Origin: Halalkalicoccus tibetensis
GTDB lineage: Archaea; Halobacteriota; Halobacteria; Halobacteriales; Halalkalicoccaceae
Assembly: GCF_037996645.1 (NCBI RefSeq)
Contig: NZ_JBBMXV010000005.1
Span: forward strand, 1-64,000
Direction: 5' to 3'
Length of the DNA: 64,000 nt
Below the pieces are notes generated by a model. It did not search any database and was not told the DNA's origin. It saw nothing but the letters and a program-made list of their open reading frames with translations. Each line of letters begins with the position of its first letter. Positions within the stretch are counted from its first letter, which is position 1. Positions 35,868 through 44,189 of this stretch are shown here, piece by piece. Made by a program: the position numbers and the translations under genes.

Positions 35868-36470
35868 TCACTTATTGGGAAGACCCATACGAATTGACTC
35901 ACAGAGGGCAAGTTCTAACTCGCTATCCCGATAGCCTGCGGCGAGATTGACGTCGATGGCCCAGAACCGGCCCTCGTCGTCTTTGACGAGATCGACTCCG
36001 ACACCTCGGAGACCAAGTCGGTTGACGAGGCGACGCAGACGCCGCGTAAGCGTCGGGCTGGGGCGTACCTGACTCAGGAATCGTTTGGGCCCATAGAGCT
36101 TCGAGGTAACGCACTTGGCCGCTATCTGGACTCGCGTTCCATCATTGACAGCGTAGTACTTGTAGTCGACAGGTTCCGTCGAGATCAGTTCTTGATAGAA
36201 CCCTCCCTCACCGTTCAGTTCGGGGTCGCCGTACCAGATGGAGGAGGGCTTTGCAACGTACTCAAACTCGGGTTTCTCGAAGGTTATTCGAGGAGTACGA
36301 AACCCGACCGTTTCAAGAACTCGGAGCCCGATTAGCCGTGAACTCAATACAACCGTTGCGATGAGGTTGTTCCACAAGGGTGTCCCCGTTCGTTGTGCAT
36401 ATCTGAGAGCGGGGAGATTGAGTGGGAACACCTGCTTATTGACGAGCAGAGCGAGATCGTCTGTGGATCG
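35868..36470 (-). pseudogene. ATP-grasp-like protein, N-terminally truncated
   Basis: About 200 residues of an ATP-grasp ligase. 'EYVAKPSSIWYGDPELNGEG' is the ATP-binding lysine and glycine region, 'FYQELISTEPVDYKYYAV' the hinge, and 'GLRGVGVDLVKDDEGRFWAI' with 'DVNLAAGYRDS' the metal-binding D..N motif. Such enzymes ligate amino acids or peptides (RimK-like group). The frame is open upstream to about 36470 ('STDDLALLVNKQVFPLNLP'), where it runs into the TRAM gene; the first ~100 residues are missing. An ATG-less or internal GTG start (36431) might give a partial product. Confidence 0.68.
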
Positions 36471-36792
36471 GTATCAGGAACGATGACCACGTAGCCTCGC
36501 TCAACTCGTGCGATCCCGTCGCCCTGCTCGCCGATCGTCTCGATCTCGACGGTTCGGTGATTGCCCTCAGTAACGGGCGGAGTGGACTCAGTAGCCGCTT
36601 GCGTCGATTCCTCAGTAGCGTCAGTATCCGAGTCGGGCTGAGTCCAGGTCTGCGGAACGATAGCGATGCGAACGGTCCGGCTCGAGGTCTCCAAGTTCGA
36701 CCTCGTGTTCGGGAATCTCGATTGTGTAGGACCCATCCCGGTGATCGATCTCACTACTAAACAAACACAGAAGGTTATCTAATCCATATGAA
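36471..36792 (-). pseudogene. TRAM-domain protein, copy 1, broken
   Basis: Small TRAM proteins bind RNA and are abundant in haloarchaea. 'DNLLCLFSSEIDHRDGSYTI' is in one frame. From about 36670 it continues in another: 'IAIVPQTWTQPDSDTDATEE', then the TRAM core 'TVEIETIGEQGDGIARVERG' and 'YVVIVPDTDP'. It ends at about 36471, joined to the ATP-grasp gene. A frameshift, a damaged start and a missing last strand inactivate it. The better-preserved paralogue is at 44878-45296. Confidence 0.75.
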
Positions 36793-36940
36793 TGTTCAGT
36801 TAATGAGACAGTCTTCAATGGGCATGAGAGTACTGGTAGCAGTTGCTATACCCATGATCTTCTCACCACCTAGTTGATGAGCACAAACGCATACCCATCA
36901 AATATATAATAGATGAGTCTCAACTAACAACGGGTTGTAA

Positions 36941-37090
36941 ATGAAGGAGTGTGAGCAGTGTGGGAAAGTGTTCCTAACGGATCGAGCAGCGAACGGGCAT
37001 CAGGCAGTCTGTCCGGAGAATCCAGATCGTGTCGTTCCTGACGACTGGGCGCCCGAAACGCACGGTCGCTGGGGAAACGATGCGAAATAG
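36941..37090 (+). CDS. C2H2-type zinc-finger micro-protein
   Basis: A 49-residue protein: CEQCGKVF (Cys 4 and 7) and 'GHQAVCPENP' (His 20, Cys 24), the spacing of a C2HC finger. The tail is acidic and aromatic ('VPDDWAPETHGRWGN'). Such micro-proteins are frequent in haloarchaea. The AT-rich TATATAATAG about 35 bp upstream is a good promoter candidate. Confidence 0.7.
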   Translation: MKECEQCGKVFLTDRAANGHQAVCPENPDRVVPDDWAPETHGRWGNDAK

Positions 37091-37133
37091 CTTCCAGTGG
37101 ACAATTTCAACCTAGCAATTAGAGATAACCGAG

Positions 37134-37483
37134 TCAGCTCATATCACTGGCGGATGCTTTGCCGAGATACTCTCGCCGCACGGTATCACCGTCCGATACG
37201 CACGGTATTTGTATGGCCCATGCTCCGCACCACCGCTCATACACGAGCAGCTCTCATCACCGCAGGTGCGATATTCGAGATACACAGCACCGTCTGATTC
37301 GTTCTCGAGAACCTGGGCATCCTCGGGGAGTTCGTCTTCGGTGACTGGCTCGCTTCGACGCTGTTCGCGAGCGGCAAGCAACTCGTCGACGTAGTCTTGG
37401 ACTTCCTGCAGGGTCTCGTCGTCCTGTTTGGGAAGCCCGTCGGCGAGGTAATTCGGGAGCGATGGGGGTGCAGTCGGGGGCAT
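37134..37483 (-). pseudogene. DUF6788-type protein with a 3' frameshift
   Basis: It opens MPPTAPPSLPNYLADGLPKQ, then a helical 'LQEVQDYVDELLAAREQRR'. The family core 'YRTCGDESCSCMSGGAEHGP' follows, with three cysteines for metal binding. After 'YKYRAYR', at about 37205, the right ending lies in the next frame: 'DGDTVRREYLGKASASDMS', stop at 37134. One missing base explains it. The start is 4 bp from copy d of the palindromic element, which is therefore inside or next to its promoter. It is often found with plasmid genes; role unknown. Confidence 0.72.
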
Positions 37484-37487
37484 TCTA

Positions 37488-37532
37488 CCTTGTGCAACTA
37501 TCTCGCTACTCTATTAATATTGTTGCACAAGG
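37488..37532. repeat. CCTTGTGCAAC palindromic element, copy d
   Basis: Arms 37488-37498 and 37522-37532, 23-bp AT-rich loop (CTATTAATATT). It lies 4 bp upstream of the DUF6788 start codon, so it could be an operator or carry that promoter. Confidence 0.92.
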
Positions 37533-37590
37533 TCGGCCAAAGGGAGTGACAAAAACATGAGCAAGAGTAGGCTACGGTAGGCTCCCAGCG

Positions 37591-37726
37591 ACACACCACT
37601 ATTACAAGTGAAGCAGTGAAACACACCACCGTTGCAAGTGAACTAGACTAGGTCATCCACACCACCGATACAAGTGAAACTACTAACTCATACTCGCCAT
37701 CTATTTCACTTGTAACGGTGGTGTGT
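37591..37726. other. Origin repeats downstream of orc1 (ORB-like cluster)
   Basis: Three direct copies of ACACCACYRTTACAAGTGAA-like sequence lie at 37591-37613, 37621-37643 and 37658-37680. One inverted copy lies at 37704-37726 (TTTCACTTGTAACGGTGGTG). With the cluster on the other side of the initiator gene, this marks a replication origin. The intervening DNA is AT-rich. Confidence 0.85.
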
Positions 37727-37731
37727 CCCGT

Positions 37732-38958
37732 CTACGAAATGCCGTTGACCGACGCGATCTCTCGAATCATCTCGATTTCACTGTCGATTCGAAGAACATC
37801 AGACATTGCTTCGATTGCACTGGTGAACGGAACATCCAATTCATAACTGTAGTAGTTACCACGTGATCCACTACGATTCTCGAATGCTGACAGTATCCCA
37901 AGCATTCGGAGGTCTGAGAGATGATTATGTACCGAACGCTGGGCGAGCGAGTCGGTTCCAGAAGAGCTACAGAGAGTAAGATATTCCTCATATATATCAC
38001 GGGTACGACACGGTGTTTCCTCCTTCGCAGCCTTCGAGATCACTGCCAGGAGTGCCAGTCGGCCGTGGGTCGTGAGTTCTCGCATTCCCTCTTCAACACG
38101 TTCTTGTTCGAGTCGTGCTCGGGCTGCTTCGACGTGATCACGTTTAATAAGGTCGGCATTACTGTTTTCAGCGATCTCTCCAGCAAGTCGAAGTAAGTCG
38201 AGTGCCTGTCGAGCACTGCCACTATCACGTGCAGCAAGGGCAGCACAGAAATTTAACACACCTTGCTCAAGCCCGTCTTCGGTGATTGCGACGTCAGCTC
38301 GAGAATCGAGAATATTTTCGAGCTCAGGTGCATCGTACGGTGGGAAATGTAGTTCTCGTTCACAAAGCGTATCTTGAACGCGAGGATCCAGTTGGTCACG
38401 GAACTTGAAATCGTTGCTAATTCCGATAACACCGACTTTCGCTCTATCGAGATTGTTGTTCGCTCGAGCTCGAGGTAGTTCGTATAAGAGTTCATCACGT
38501 GCTCCAATCGAATCGATCTCGTCAAGTACTAAAAGAATAGTTCCACCGATCGCTTCGAATTCTTCGTACAGTTTTTTGAAAACGGTTTGTTGTGGATAGC
38601 CGGTCGAACTAATCTCTCCACCGGCTGGTCGAAGTTTGTTGACGAGTTCAACAGCTACCTGGTACGATGAATTCAACGTTTTACAGTTGAGCGAGATGAC
38701 TGAAAGATCAATATCCTCGTACTCCGAGACATCATTCTGCAGTCTCTCGAGAAGGTAGTCGGTAACAGCCGTTTTCCCAACGCCAGTATTTCCGTAGAGA
38801 AAGATATTGTTCGGTTCCCAGCCGTCGACGACTGGTTGAAGAGCATCCATATACTCATCGATCTCCTCGTCGCGTTCCTCAATTTGATCGGGCTGATAGG
38901 ATTCTCCGAGGGCGTCTTTATTGCGGAAGATGTTTTGCTTCCGCTCGAACCGACGCAT
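37732..38958 (-). CDS. orc1: Orc1/Cdc6 replication initiator
   Basis: A 408-residue AAA+ protein that binds origin repeats and loads the MCM helicase. Walker A 'LYGNTGVGKTAVTDYLLERL' lies at about 55-75. Walker B is 'LLVLDEIDSIG' near 146-156; sensor-1 is 'VGVIGISNDFKFRDQLDPR'; arginine-bearing 'GSARQALDLLRLAGEIA' is sensor-2. The C-terminal winged helix ('LCSSSGTDSLAQRSVHNHLS') reads DNA. The start at 38958 (MRRFERKQNIFRNKDALGES) is the normal family N-terminus. Repeats with the same core lie on both sides (37591-37726 and 39004-39248), as expected for an origin next to its own initiator. It probably defines the replicon this region came from. Confidence 0.96.
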   Translation of the reverse strand: MRRFERKQNIFRNKDALGESYQPDQIEERDEEIDEYMDALQPVVDGWEPNNIFLYGNTGVGKTAVTDYLLERLQNDVSEYEDIDLSVISLNCKTLNSSYQVAVELVNKLRPAGGEISSTGYPQQTVFKKLYEEFEAIGGTILLVLDEIDSIGARDELLYELPRARANNNLDRAKVGVIGISNDFKFRDQLDPRVQDTLCERELHFPPYDAPELENILDSRADVAITEDGLEQGVLNFCAALAARDSGSARQALDLLRLAGEIAENSNADLIKRDHVEAARARLEQERVEEGMRELTTHGRLALLAVISKAAKEETPCRTRDIYEEYLTLCSSSGTDSLAQRSVHNHLSDLRMLGILSAFENRSGSRGNYYSYELDVPFTSAIEAMSDVLRIDSEIEMIREIASVNGIS

Positions 38959-39003
38959 GTGAGACTCTTCCCATGCTTCCTATATAAAACCACCTCTGCA
39001 TCT

Positions 39004-39248
39004 GTTTCAAGTGAAGACCACAGACACACACCACTGTTACAAGTGAAACACTAGACTAGAGAGACTAGCTAGAAGAACAGTCCATGATTACAACTAAAGC
39101 ACTGACATGTAGCTGGTCCTTCTTTTCTCTGTTGGGTTCTGAGCGCTTCTTTCAAATAGTTGGAGTGAATATCATATTTTTGATTAATCCCACTATTTGA
39201 TCCCCTCCCCCCTCTTATTTCTCAGCTTCACTTGCAAGAGTGGTGTCT
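39004..39248. other. Origin repeats upstream of orc1 (ORB-like cluster)
   Basis: It contains a half repeat GTTTCAAGTGAAGACCAC at 39004, a full copy ACACACCACTGTTACAAGTG at 39026, and an inverted copy CTTCACTTGCAAGAGTGGTG at 39225. Between them is an AT- and pyrimidine-rich stretch (39120-39220), a likely duplex-unwinding element. Together with 37591-37726 it defines the origin. Confidence 0.85.
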
Positions 39249-39290
39249 CTCTGGATTCTCACGATCTGTCTGAGAATCATCCCGTAACCA

Positions 39291-39332
39291 CCTTGTGCAA
39301 TATAGGCTCTACCAAAACAATGTTGCACAAGG
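39291..39332. repeat. CCTTGTGCAAC palindromic element, copy e
   Basis: Left arm CCTTGTGCAAT (one mismatch), right arm GTTGCACAAGG; 42 bp. It lies between the origin repeats and the DUF7509 gene. Confidence 0.85.
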
Positions 39333-39405
39333 TACTGAAACACGAGAATGAATACCCCCAGAAGACCAAGTCTCTACGATCAATCTCACTCTCTCTACAA
39401 ATAAA

Positions 39406-40089
39406 CTAGGACGTTTCTCCGTTACTCTCTTCTTGCACCGGAGGAAGGATTCCTTTCTGCTCAAGGATAGCGACATCTGTCACGAACTCATGGAGTTCCT
39501 TTCGTAACTGCTCTTTAGAACTGTACTCCACGATCGGTACGCTATATTCGTCTTCTGTGGCGTAGATCGTCGTACTCGTGATTCCGGCTTCGGCGAAAAT
39601 TCGAAATCGACGTGGATCCTTCACTGGGGGACCTGGATCACTATTTTCTAGATCCATTGCCTCAAGTACCGCTCCTATTTCAGCACTTACTCCGTCTCGG
39701 AGGCCAGCGATCGGGAGAACGAACGCGATAGCATTACTAGCTTCAGCATATGCTTTTGATTGTGCAATAGCGTTCATCACCGGCTCTTTGGCGTCTTTGT
39801 TTTCAGGAAGGGGAATCTCGGGATCGGTAGCGATGAACGCATTCACACCTGGGTCGTCTCGAAGGAACAAACAGAGGTTCTCGAGCTCAGTAATGAATTC
39901 CTGATCAGCAGTGCTAAAGGCACCAAGATCGGCCTCGACATTCTCGGGGTCCGTCTCTTCTGAGAGAACGTATTCCAACTCGAACTTGGTGTATGGACCC
40001 ATCATATAGACGAGAAAGTTTGGATAGGGGGCAACAGGAAGTCGCCCAAGGAGAACGTCTCGCATCGGCTTCCCATCATACTCGCGCAT
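39406..40089 (-). CDS. DUF7509-type protein beside the origin
   Basis: A 227-residue soluble protein. 'YPNFLVYMMGPYTKFELEYV' opens a Rossmann-like domain. It is followed by 'LENLCLFLRDDPGVNAFIAT', 'PVMNAIAQSKAYAEASNAI' and 'VLPIAGLRDGVSAEIGAVLE'. The order GPY... then ...S(N)AIAFVLP... then GVSAEIG recalls nucleoside 2-deoxyribosyltransferases and related nucleotide-handling folds, where the late Glu is catalytic. I regard that as a weak fold-level similarity only. It is divergent from an ArsR-type regulator (130 bp apart) and next to the Orc1 origin. All residues in frame, full length. Function unknown. Confidence 0.75.
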   Translation of the reverse strand: MREYDGKPMRDVLLGRLPVAPYPNFLVYMMGPYTKFELEYVLSEETDPENVEADLGAFSTADQEFITELENLCLFLRDDPGVNAFIATDPEIPLPENKDAKEPVMNAIAQSKAYAEASNAIAFVLPIAGLRDGVSAEIGAVLEAMDLENSDPGPPVKDPRRFRIFAEAGITSTTIYATEDEYSVPIVEYSSKEQLRKELHEFVTDVAILEQKGILPPVQEESNGETS

Positions 40090-40219
40090 AGAAGATTCTA
40101 CAGCTCATATGGATAAAAATTCATTTGTTCTCATTGCACCCTCTCGGCATCAGAGATGGAGTATTCAGACAAAGGTAACAGTCGATACCTTCTTATCTAC
40201 TAAGCTCTTATCAATCTGT

Positions 40220-40633
40220 ATGGCAAGCACAGGGGCGGATACCGATGTGGAGGGAAATGCCGATACACAGCTCATTGCTGACGTTACAGCAGAGTTGCTC
40301 GAAGAGTCGAATCCACAGGAGCTGTCCGATTTCACCGATCGATTCAAGGCAGTAGCTCATCCGCTGCGGTTCGCTATTTTGTATCGGCTTCGGGATGCCG
40401 ATGGCATGAGTGCAAAGGAACTCTCCAATATGACTGGCCGAAGCGGAAACGCTCTCCACTCACATCTCAGCAAGCTCGTCGAAGCTAATCTCGTTACACA
40501 GTGGAAACAAACGGATCCTGAGAAACATCAGCCCTACTCCTACTATGCGATTAGTGGCATTGGAGCACGAACTATCGACTTCGCAGTGGAATTGGTAGCG
40601 CACGAAGGGGACGCTTTCGAGGAGTACCAATAA
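40220..40633 (+). CDS. ArsR-type winged-helix regulator
   Basis: A 137-residue protein starting MASTGADTDVEGNADTQLIA. Residues about 40-115 form the ArsR fold: 'FKAVAHPLRFAILYRLRDAD', 'MSAKELSNMTGRSGNALHSH' (recognition helix) and 'LSKLVEANLVTQWKQTD' (wing). No metal-binding cysteines are seen, so it likely senses something else or nothing. It is divergent from the DUF7509 gene and may control it and itself. The frame begins 37 codons upstream, but the ATG at 40220 matches the domain start. Confidence 0.85.
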   Translation: MASTGADTDVEGNADTQLIADVTAELLEESNPQELSDFTDRFKAVAHPLRFAILYRLRDADGMSAKELSNMTGRSGNALHSHLSKLVEANLVTQWKQTDPEKHQPYSYYAISGIGARTIDFAVELVAHEGDAFEEYQ

Positions 40634-40775
40634 GAAAATCAGATTGCAGTACCTAACTTGGGACTGAATCCGTCTCCCCCCTGCCGATTTGAAAATAGCT
40701 TACTGGCATGTGACCTCCAATAGTTCGACTGGGGATTGCTCTATTTGATGCAACATCATGGATTGACGATATAAT

Positions 40776-40916
40776 CTACATAGCCACAAAATCCACATAA
40801 TCCACAAAATCTACGCTATTCACATCATCCGGGAGTGGTGTCTGCTGACCACACGCAAAACATGGTGCTGTCTCTTGTGTATTCTCTGAAGATGGGTCCG
40901 GATTTGGTCGCTTCAT
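40776..40916 (-). CDS. Micro-protein with a CxxC pair and VDFVDY repeat
   Basis: A 46-residue peptide: 'MKRPNPDPSSENTQETAPCF', then ACGQQTPLPDDVNS, then an in-frame 9-bp tandem repeat coding VDFVDYVDFV before 'AM' and stop. CFAC could bind zinc as a dimer. The DNA repeat (CCACAAAAT...CCACATAAT...CCACAAAAT) may instead be a protein-binding iteron. Real gene status moderate. Confidence 0.5.
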   Translation of the reverse strand: MKRPNPDPSSENTQETAPCFACGQQTPLPDDVNSVDFVDYVDFVAM

Positions 40917-41122
40917 AGCGGAAATTGTTCTCTAACTACGAGGGGCTCACAGTAAACTCCTCGGTGTTCTATGAGCGATCGTTTAAGTCCGTCTATTAGT
41001 CTGATCGGCACTGAGAATCATATAAGTGGGAATGAACAATGACTAACGCGGACAGTACCTATCGAAAACCTCCAGTAGATTCGGCTCCTTATCCACGTAG
41101 AACAATCCAGAATCAGAGTTTG

Positions 41123-41167
41123 CCTTGTGCAACATACTCCATTATCCAGCCAATTCGTTGCACAAGG
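41123..41167. repeat. CCTTGTGCAAC palindromic element, copy f
   Basis: Arms 41123-41133 and 41157-41167, 23-bp loop. Outer GAGTTT...AAACTC pairs replace GAGTC...GACTC of copy b, a compensatory change. Left flank shared with copy b. Confidence 0.92.
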
Positions 41168-41309
41168 TAGAAACTCGGCTACCACGACCGACCACTGTTA
41201 CTCCTCACGAACGAGAATTGGATGATGGATTGACACGCTCTATGTACTTCATCATTAGTTTGCATAATCAGGCAGGATACTAAAACCTTCTGATCATCAC
41301 TATCAGTGT

Positions 41310-41642
41310 ATAAGTAACGATTTCGACGAGTTCAATCAGAAGATCGAAACAGAACCAGGGACAGAAGAAAAATCACAGTCACAGGCGGACCAAGGAGACG
41401 ATTCTCATGAAACAGAGGTGAGTGATGTTGCTGTTGTAGGTGATGAGAACGATCGTCTCAAAATTAGCGCTGAAACAAGAGAAGGAACACAAGTCGAAGA
41501 AGAGTTGAGCGTGGCAGAAGTCGGCCGCGCGATGAGCCAACTAGGGATCACTGATGCTCGTGATCTTGAAGGGCAACCGGCTCTCGCTTGGGAGGAGGAC
41601 GACGGATCTACTCATCTTGAATTTGAAAGTAGACTCGAGTAA
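41310..41642 (+). CDS. Acidic hypothetical protein, start uncertain
   Basis: A frame of about 110 residues: 'SNDFDEFNQKIETEPGTEEK', an acidic linker, then a compact domain 'DRLKISAETREGTQVEEELS', 'VAEVGRAMSQLGITDARDLE', 'QPALAWEEDDGSTHLEFES'. Coding character begins right at 'ISNDFDEF', where the codon in the start position is ATA (41310) rather than ATG. The first regular start is a GTG at 41418. Either the gene uses GTG or it has lost its start codon. No family recognised. Confidence 0.55.
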   Translation: MSNDFDEFNQKIETEPGTEEKSQSQADQGDDSHETEVSDVAVVGDENDRLKISAETREGTQVEEELSVAEVGRAMSQLGITDARDLEGQPALAWEEDDGSTHLEFESRLE

Positions 41643-41795
41643 CCATACTATCGATCGAACGTTAGTCTAGTCTTGAAATCGCCAACAAGAATCTATTCAT
41701 CACAACAATAGAATTATATTATAGAGTTCGCGCCGGGGGCGAATACGTTCCCACGGGTTACTAACGCTGATGTGCCCCTGCGTTCACTTGGAAAT

Positions 41796-42249
41796 ATGGA
41801 CATCGGCCGTGTGATATTTCTCACAACTGCAGTGCTTACGCACGGCATCGTCGGCTATACGCTTGTCCAAGTCGTCACGAACGTGAACCCTACGATCGGG
41901 TACATCCTCGGGATTGTCCTTGACGTCGATTTCTCTTTCCAGCTATGTGGAGAGCACATTCATCCATCGCGGGATAATACATACGGCTCTCTTCCTCATC
42001 GCGATCATTACCGTAGCTGGCCTATGGGGATCCCCAAAGCAATTCAAACTGGCGAGCGGATTGGCTGTCAGTTCACATCTGGTGATCGATTCATTGTCGC
42101 TGATGGGGGTGCTATGGCTGTTTCCGCTCGAGATCGGTGTAAGCGGAGATCTGTCGCTTCATGGGTCAACAGCAACGCTCGTTCTGTGGGCCCTCTCGGC
42201 CAGATTGCTCGTATGGCGAAGGCAACGACCGTCACTGGATTCTGACTGA
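41796..42249 (+). pseudogene. Frameshifted membrane-bound metal-dependent hydrolase (YdjM-like)
   Basis: 'MDIGRVIFLTTAVLTHGIVG' and 'NPTIGYILGIVLDVDF' are followed, after a one-base shift near 41930, by 'LSSYVESTFIHRGIIHTALF', 'LIAIITVAGLWG' and 'LASGLAVSSHLVIDSLS'. Proteins of this group are four-TM with conserved His and Asp: TH, PDxDxL and HRG..H are visible across the two frames. Restoring one base gives a ~150-residue protein. It lies just before GDH copy 2, convergent with it. Confidence 0.75.
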
Positions 42250-42318
42250 GACTAGTTATAACCGCTCAAGCGGGGTCGATAGCTGCCGCGTCCGCAGATC
42301 AGCGGGATGGACATCGGG

Positions 42319-43620
42319 TTACGGCCAGAGCCCTCGTGCTTCGTGCGCCTCCGCAATGCGGGACAGTGCGACGATGTAGGCCGCGTCACGCCATGTGACG
42401 TCCCGCTGCTCGAACTCCGATCGAACTGCATCCCAAGCAGCCTGCATCTCGACTTCGAGTTCGTCGTTTACTCGTTTGAGCGACCACGCTCGCCGATTGA
42501 TGTCCTGAAGCCACTCAAAGTAGCTCACCGTAACCCCGCCAGCGTTGGCGAGAATATCTGGAATTACTGTAACGTCTCGCTCTGTGAGGATCGAATCAGC
42601 TGTCGAGGTGATCGGCCCGTTCGCACCTTCGACGACGAAGTCTGCAGCTATTGCCTCCGCATTCTCTTTGGTGATTACGTTTCCTAAGGCAGCGGGAATA
42701 AGCACGTTGACGTCGAGCGTGAGCAACTCGTCGTTCGAAATAACAGTGTCAGCATGCTTCGTGACTGCTTCCGGCTCCTCGTCGTGTGTCGGGACAGATG
42801 CAGTATCGATCCCTGCTGGTTCGTACATTGCGCCATTCACATCGCTGATCGCGACGACTGTCGCACCCCAATCGTCGAGGAGACGGGCCGCATTTGCCCC
42901 AACGCTTCCGTAGCCTTGGACTGCCACGGTGGTATCCTCAAGTTGTCGGTCATAGTACTCGCAGACCAACTGCGTGATGATTGCGACACTTCGTCCGGGG
43001 GCTTCTTCACGACCCTCGCTGCCACCGACCACGGGCGGTTTACCGGTGACGACACCCGGTATTGTCTCACCTTCTTGCATCGAGTACGCGTCCATTAACC
43101 ACGCCATCGTTTTCGGGTCCGTTCCCATATCGGGTGCTGGAATATCTTGGTTCGGGCCAATCACGTCGCGAAGCTCCTGTGCGAATCGGCGAGTAAGGCG
43201 CTCTTTTTCCGCCGAACTCAGCTCCTTCGGGTTGACTGCGATACCACCCTTGGCACCACCGAACGGAAGGTCCATCACGGCACATTTCCAGGTCATCCAC
43301 ATGCCGAGGCCGACACACTCGTCTCTGGTTACCTCGGGGTGGTATCGGAGTCCACCCTTAAACGGGCCTCTGACGCTATCGTGTTGTGCTCGATAGCCCG
43401 TGAACACTTCGACTGTTCCGTCGTCACGTTTAATGGGGACTGTTACCTCGTGAACCTTGTTTGGATGCTTGAGTCGCTCGACGATGTTAGGATCGATATC
43501 GAGCTGATTCGCAGCATGATCCAGCTGCCGACGAGCCGTTTCGAGCGCCGATTCCGATTCAGTTAATTCGATTGTCGCTTCATCCGATTCGTCGCCGGTA
43601 GCGTTAGTTTGAGGTGCCAT
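42319..43620 (-). CDS. gdhB: Glutamate dehydrogenase, copy 2
   Basis: A 433-residue paralogue of 2034-3332 with the same domains: '[20 protein letters not shown]', the catalytic '[13 protein letters not shown]' and the Rossmann '[17 protein letters not shown]'. Most changes are conservative, e.g. 'CEHYERPL' versus 'CEYYDRQL', and the N-terminal 40 residues differ most. Its ATG (43620) lies 2 bp from the stop of the zinc micro-protein, the same arrangement as in copy 1. Upstream only the tail of a Bat-type regulator remains, so control of this copy probably differs. Two GDHs in one region may differ in cofactor or direction; sequence alone does not tell. Confidence 0.97.
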   Translation of the reverse strand: MAPQTNATGDESDEATIELTESESALETARRQLDHAANQLDIDPNIVERLKHPNKVHEVTVPIKRDDGTVEVFTGYRAQHDSVRGPFKGGLRYHPEVTRDECVGLGMWMTWKCAVMDLPFGGAKGGIAVNPKELSSAEKERLTRRFAQELRDVIGPNQDIPAPDMGTDPKTMAWLMDAYSMQEGETIPGVVTGKPPVVGGSEGREEAPGRSVAIITQLVCEYYDRQLEDTTVAVQGYGSVGANAARLLDDWGATVVAISDVNGAMYEPAGIDTASVPTHDEEPEAVTKHADTVISNDELLTLDVNVLIPAALGNVITKENAEAIAADFVVEGANGPITSTADSILTERDVTVIPDILANAGGVTVSYFEWLQDINRRAWSLKRVNDELEVEMQAAWDAVRSEFEQRDVTWRDAAYIVALSRIAEAHEARGLWP

Positions 43621-43622
43621 AG

Positions 43623-43766
43623 TTATTCAAGCGGTATGAGCCGATTTCGCATCGGCCCGCCACAATCGGGACACTGGCCGGGGTTATTTTCTACGACGAT
43701 GATGTTACCACACTCAAAGCACTCGTATGGGGTTTCTTCGTTGGATTCGAGGTCGATATCTCTCAT
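43623..43766 (-). CDS. Rubrerythrin-like zinc-ribbon micro-protein, copy 2
   Basis: A 47-residue protein with CFECG (16-20) and CPDCGG (32-37), ending 'MRNRLIPLE' exactly as copy 1. It is coupled to GDH copy 2 with the same 2-bp gap. Conservation of the knuckles and tail while the linker diverged ('[11 protein letters not shown]' against '[10 protein letters not shown]') supports selection on the protein. Confidence 0.85.
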   Translation of the reverse strand: MRDIDLESNEETPYECFECGNIIVVENNPGQCPDCGGPMRNRLIPLE

Positions 43767-43879
43767 TGTGAGTTCACGAGTGTCGCCATGTAAATTGGCG
43801 CACTCTAGGAAGGAATAAGAAGTGTATAAGGAAATAATCGATTGTTTACTATCAAACAGGCTACTGACTAACGGGTTTG

Positions 43880-44025
43880 TTATTCAACCCCCTCAGCTGG
43901 GATAGCGACGGGGAGATTGGTCTCTTCGAAGAGCGTCGCAAACAGTTTGCGCTGGACGGTCCGGGTGTGCTGATAGAACGCAGCCGGGGAGCTACGACTC
44001 ATCAAGTACCCAAGTGCGGCCGTTC
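43880..44025 (-). pseudogene. C-terminal tail of a Bat-type regulator
   Basis: The frame reads 'SSPAAFYQHTRTVQRKLFAT', then 'LFEETNLPVAIPAEGVE' and a TAA at 43880. This aligns with the end of the 957-residue regulator ('ISPAAFYQHARIVQYKLFTT'). Only about 45 codons survive; upstream is unrelated. It sits at the position the full regulator has in copy 1 of the module, so the module was duplicated and then truncated. Confidence 0.82.
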
Positions 44026-44189
44026 AATGTCGTCACACATAGATATCGACTAGCAAGATAGAATACGAGAAGTATAGCTAGGCCACGCACGGGAATATCG
44101 GTGGCATCATCCAAACCTCACAATACACGGAATCATTTCCATTCCTCTCCTTCTGCTTCAACACCCGGCGACAGCAGATCCTCATCGTC

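Noticed and set aside
30895-41167. The palindromic elements as a dispersed CRISPR-like array
   Set aside because: Spacing is kilobases, arms are inverted rather than direct repeats, and no cas genes are present.
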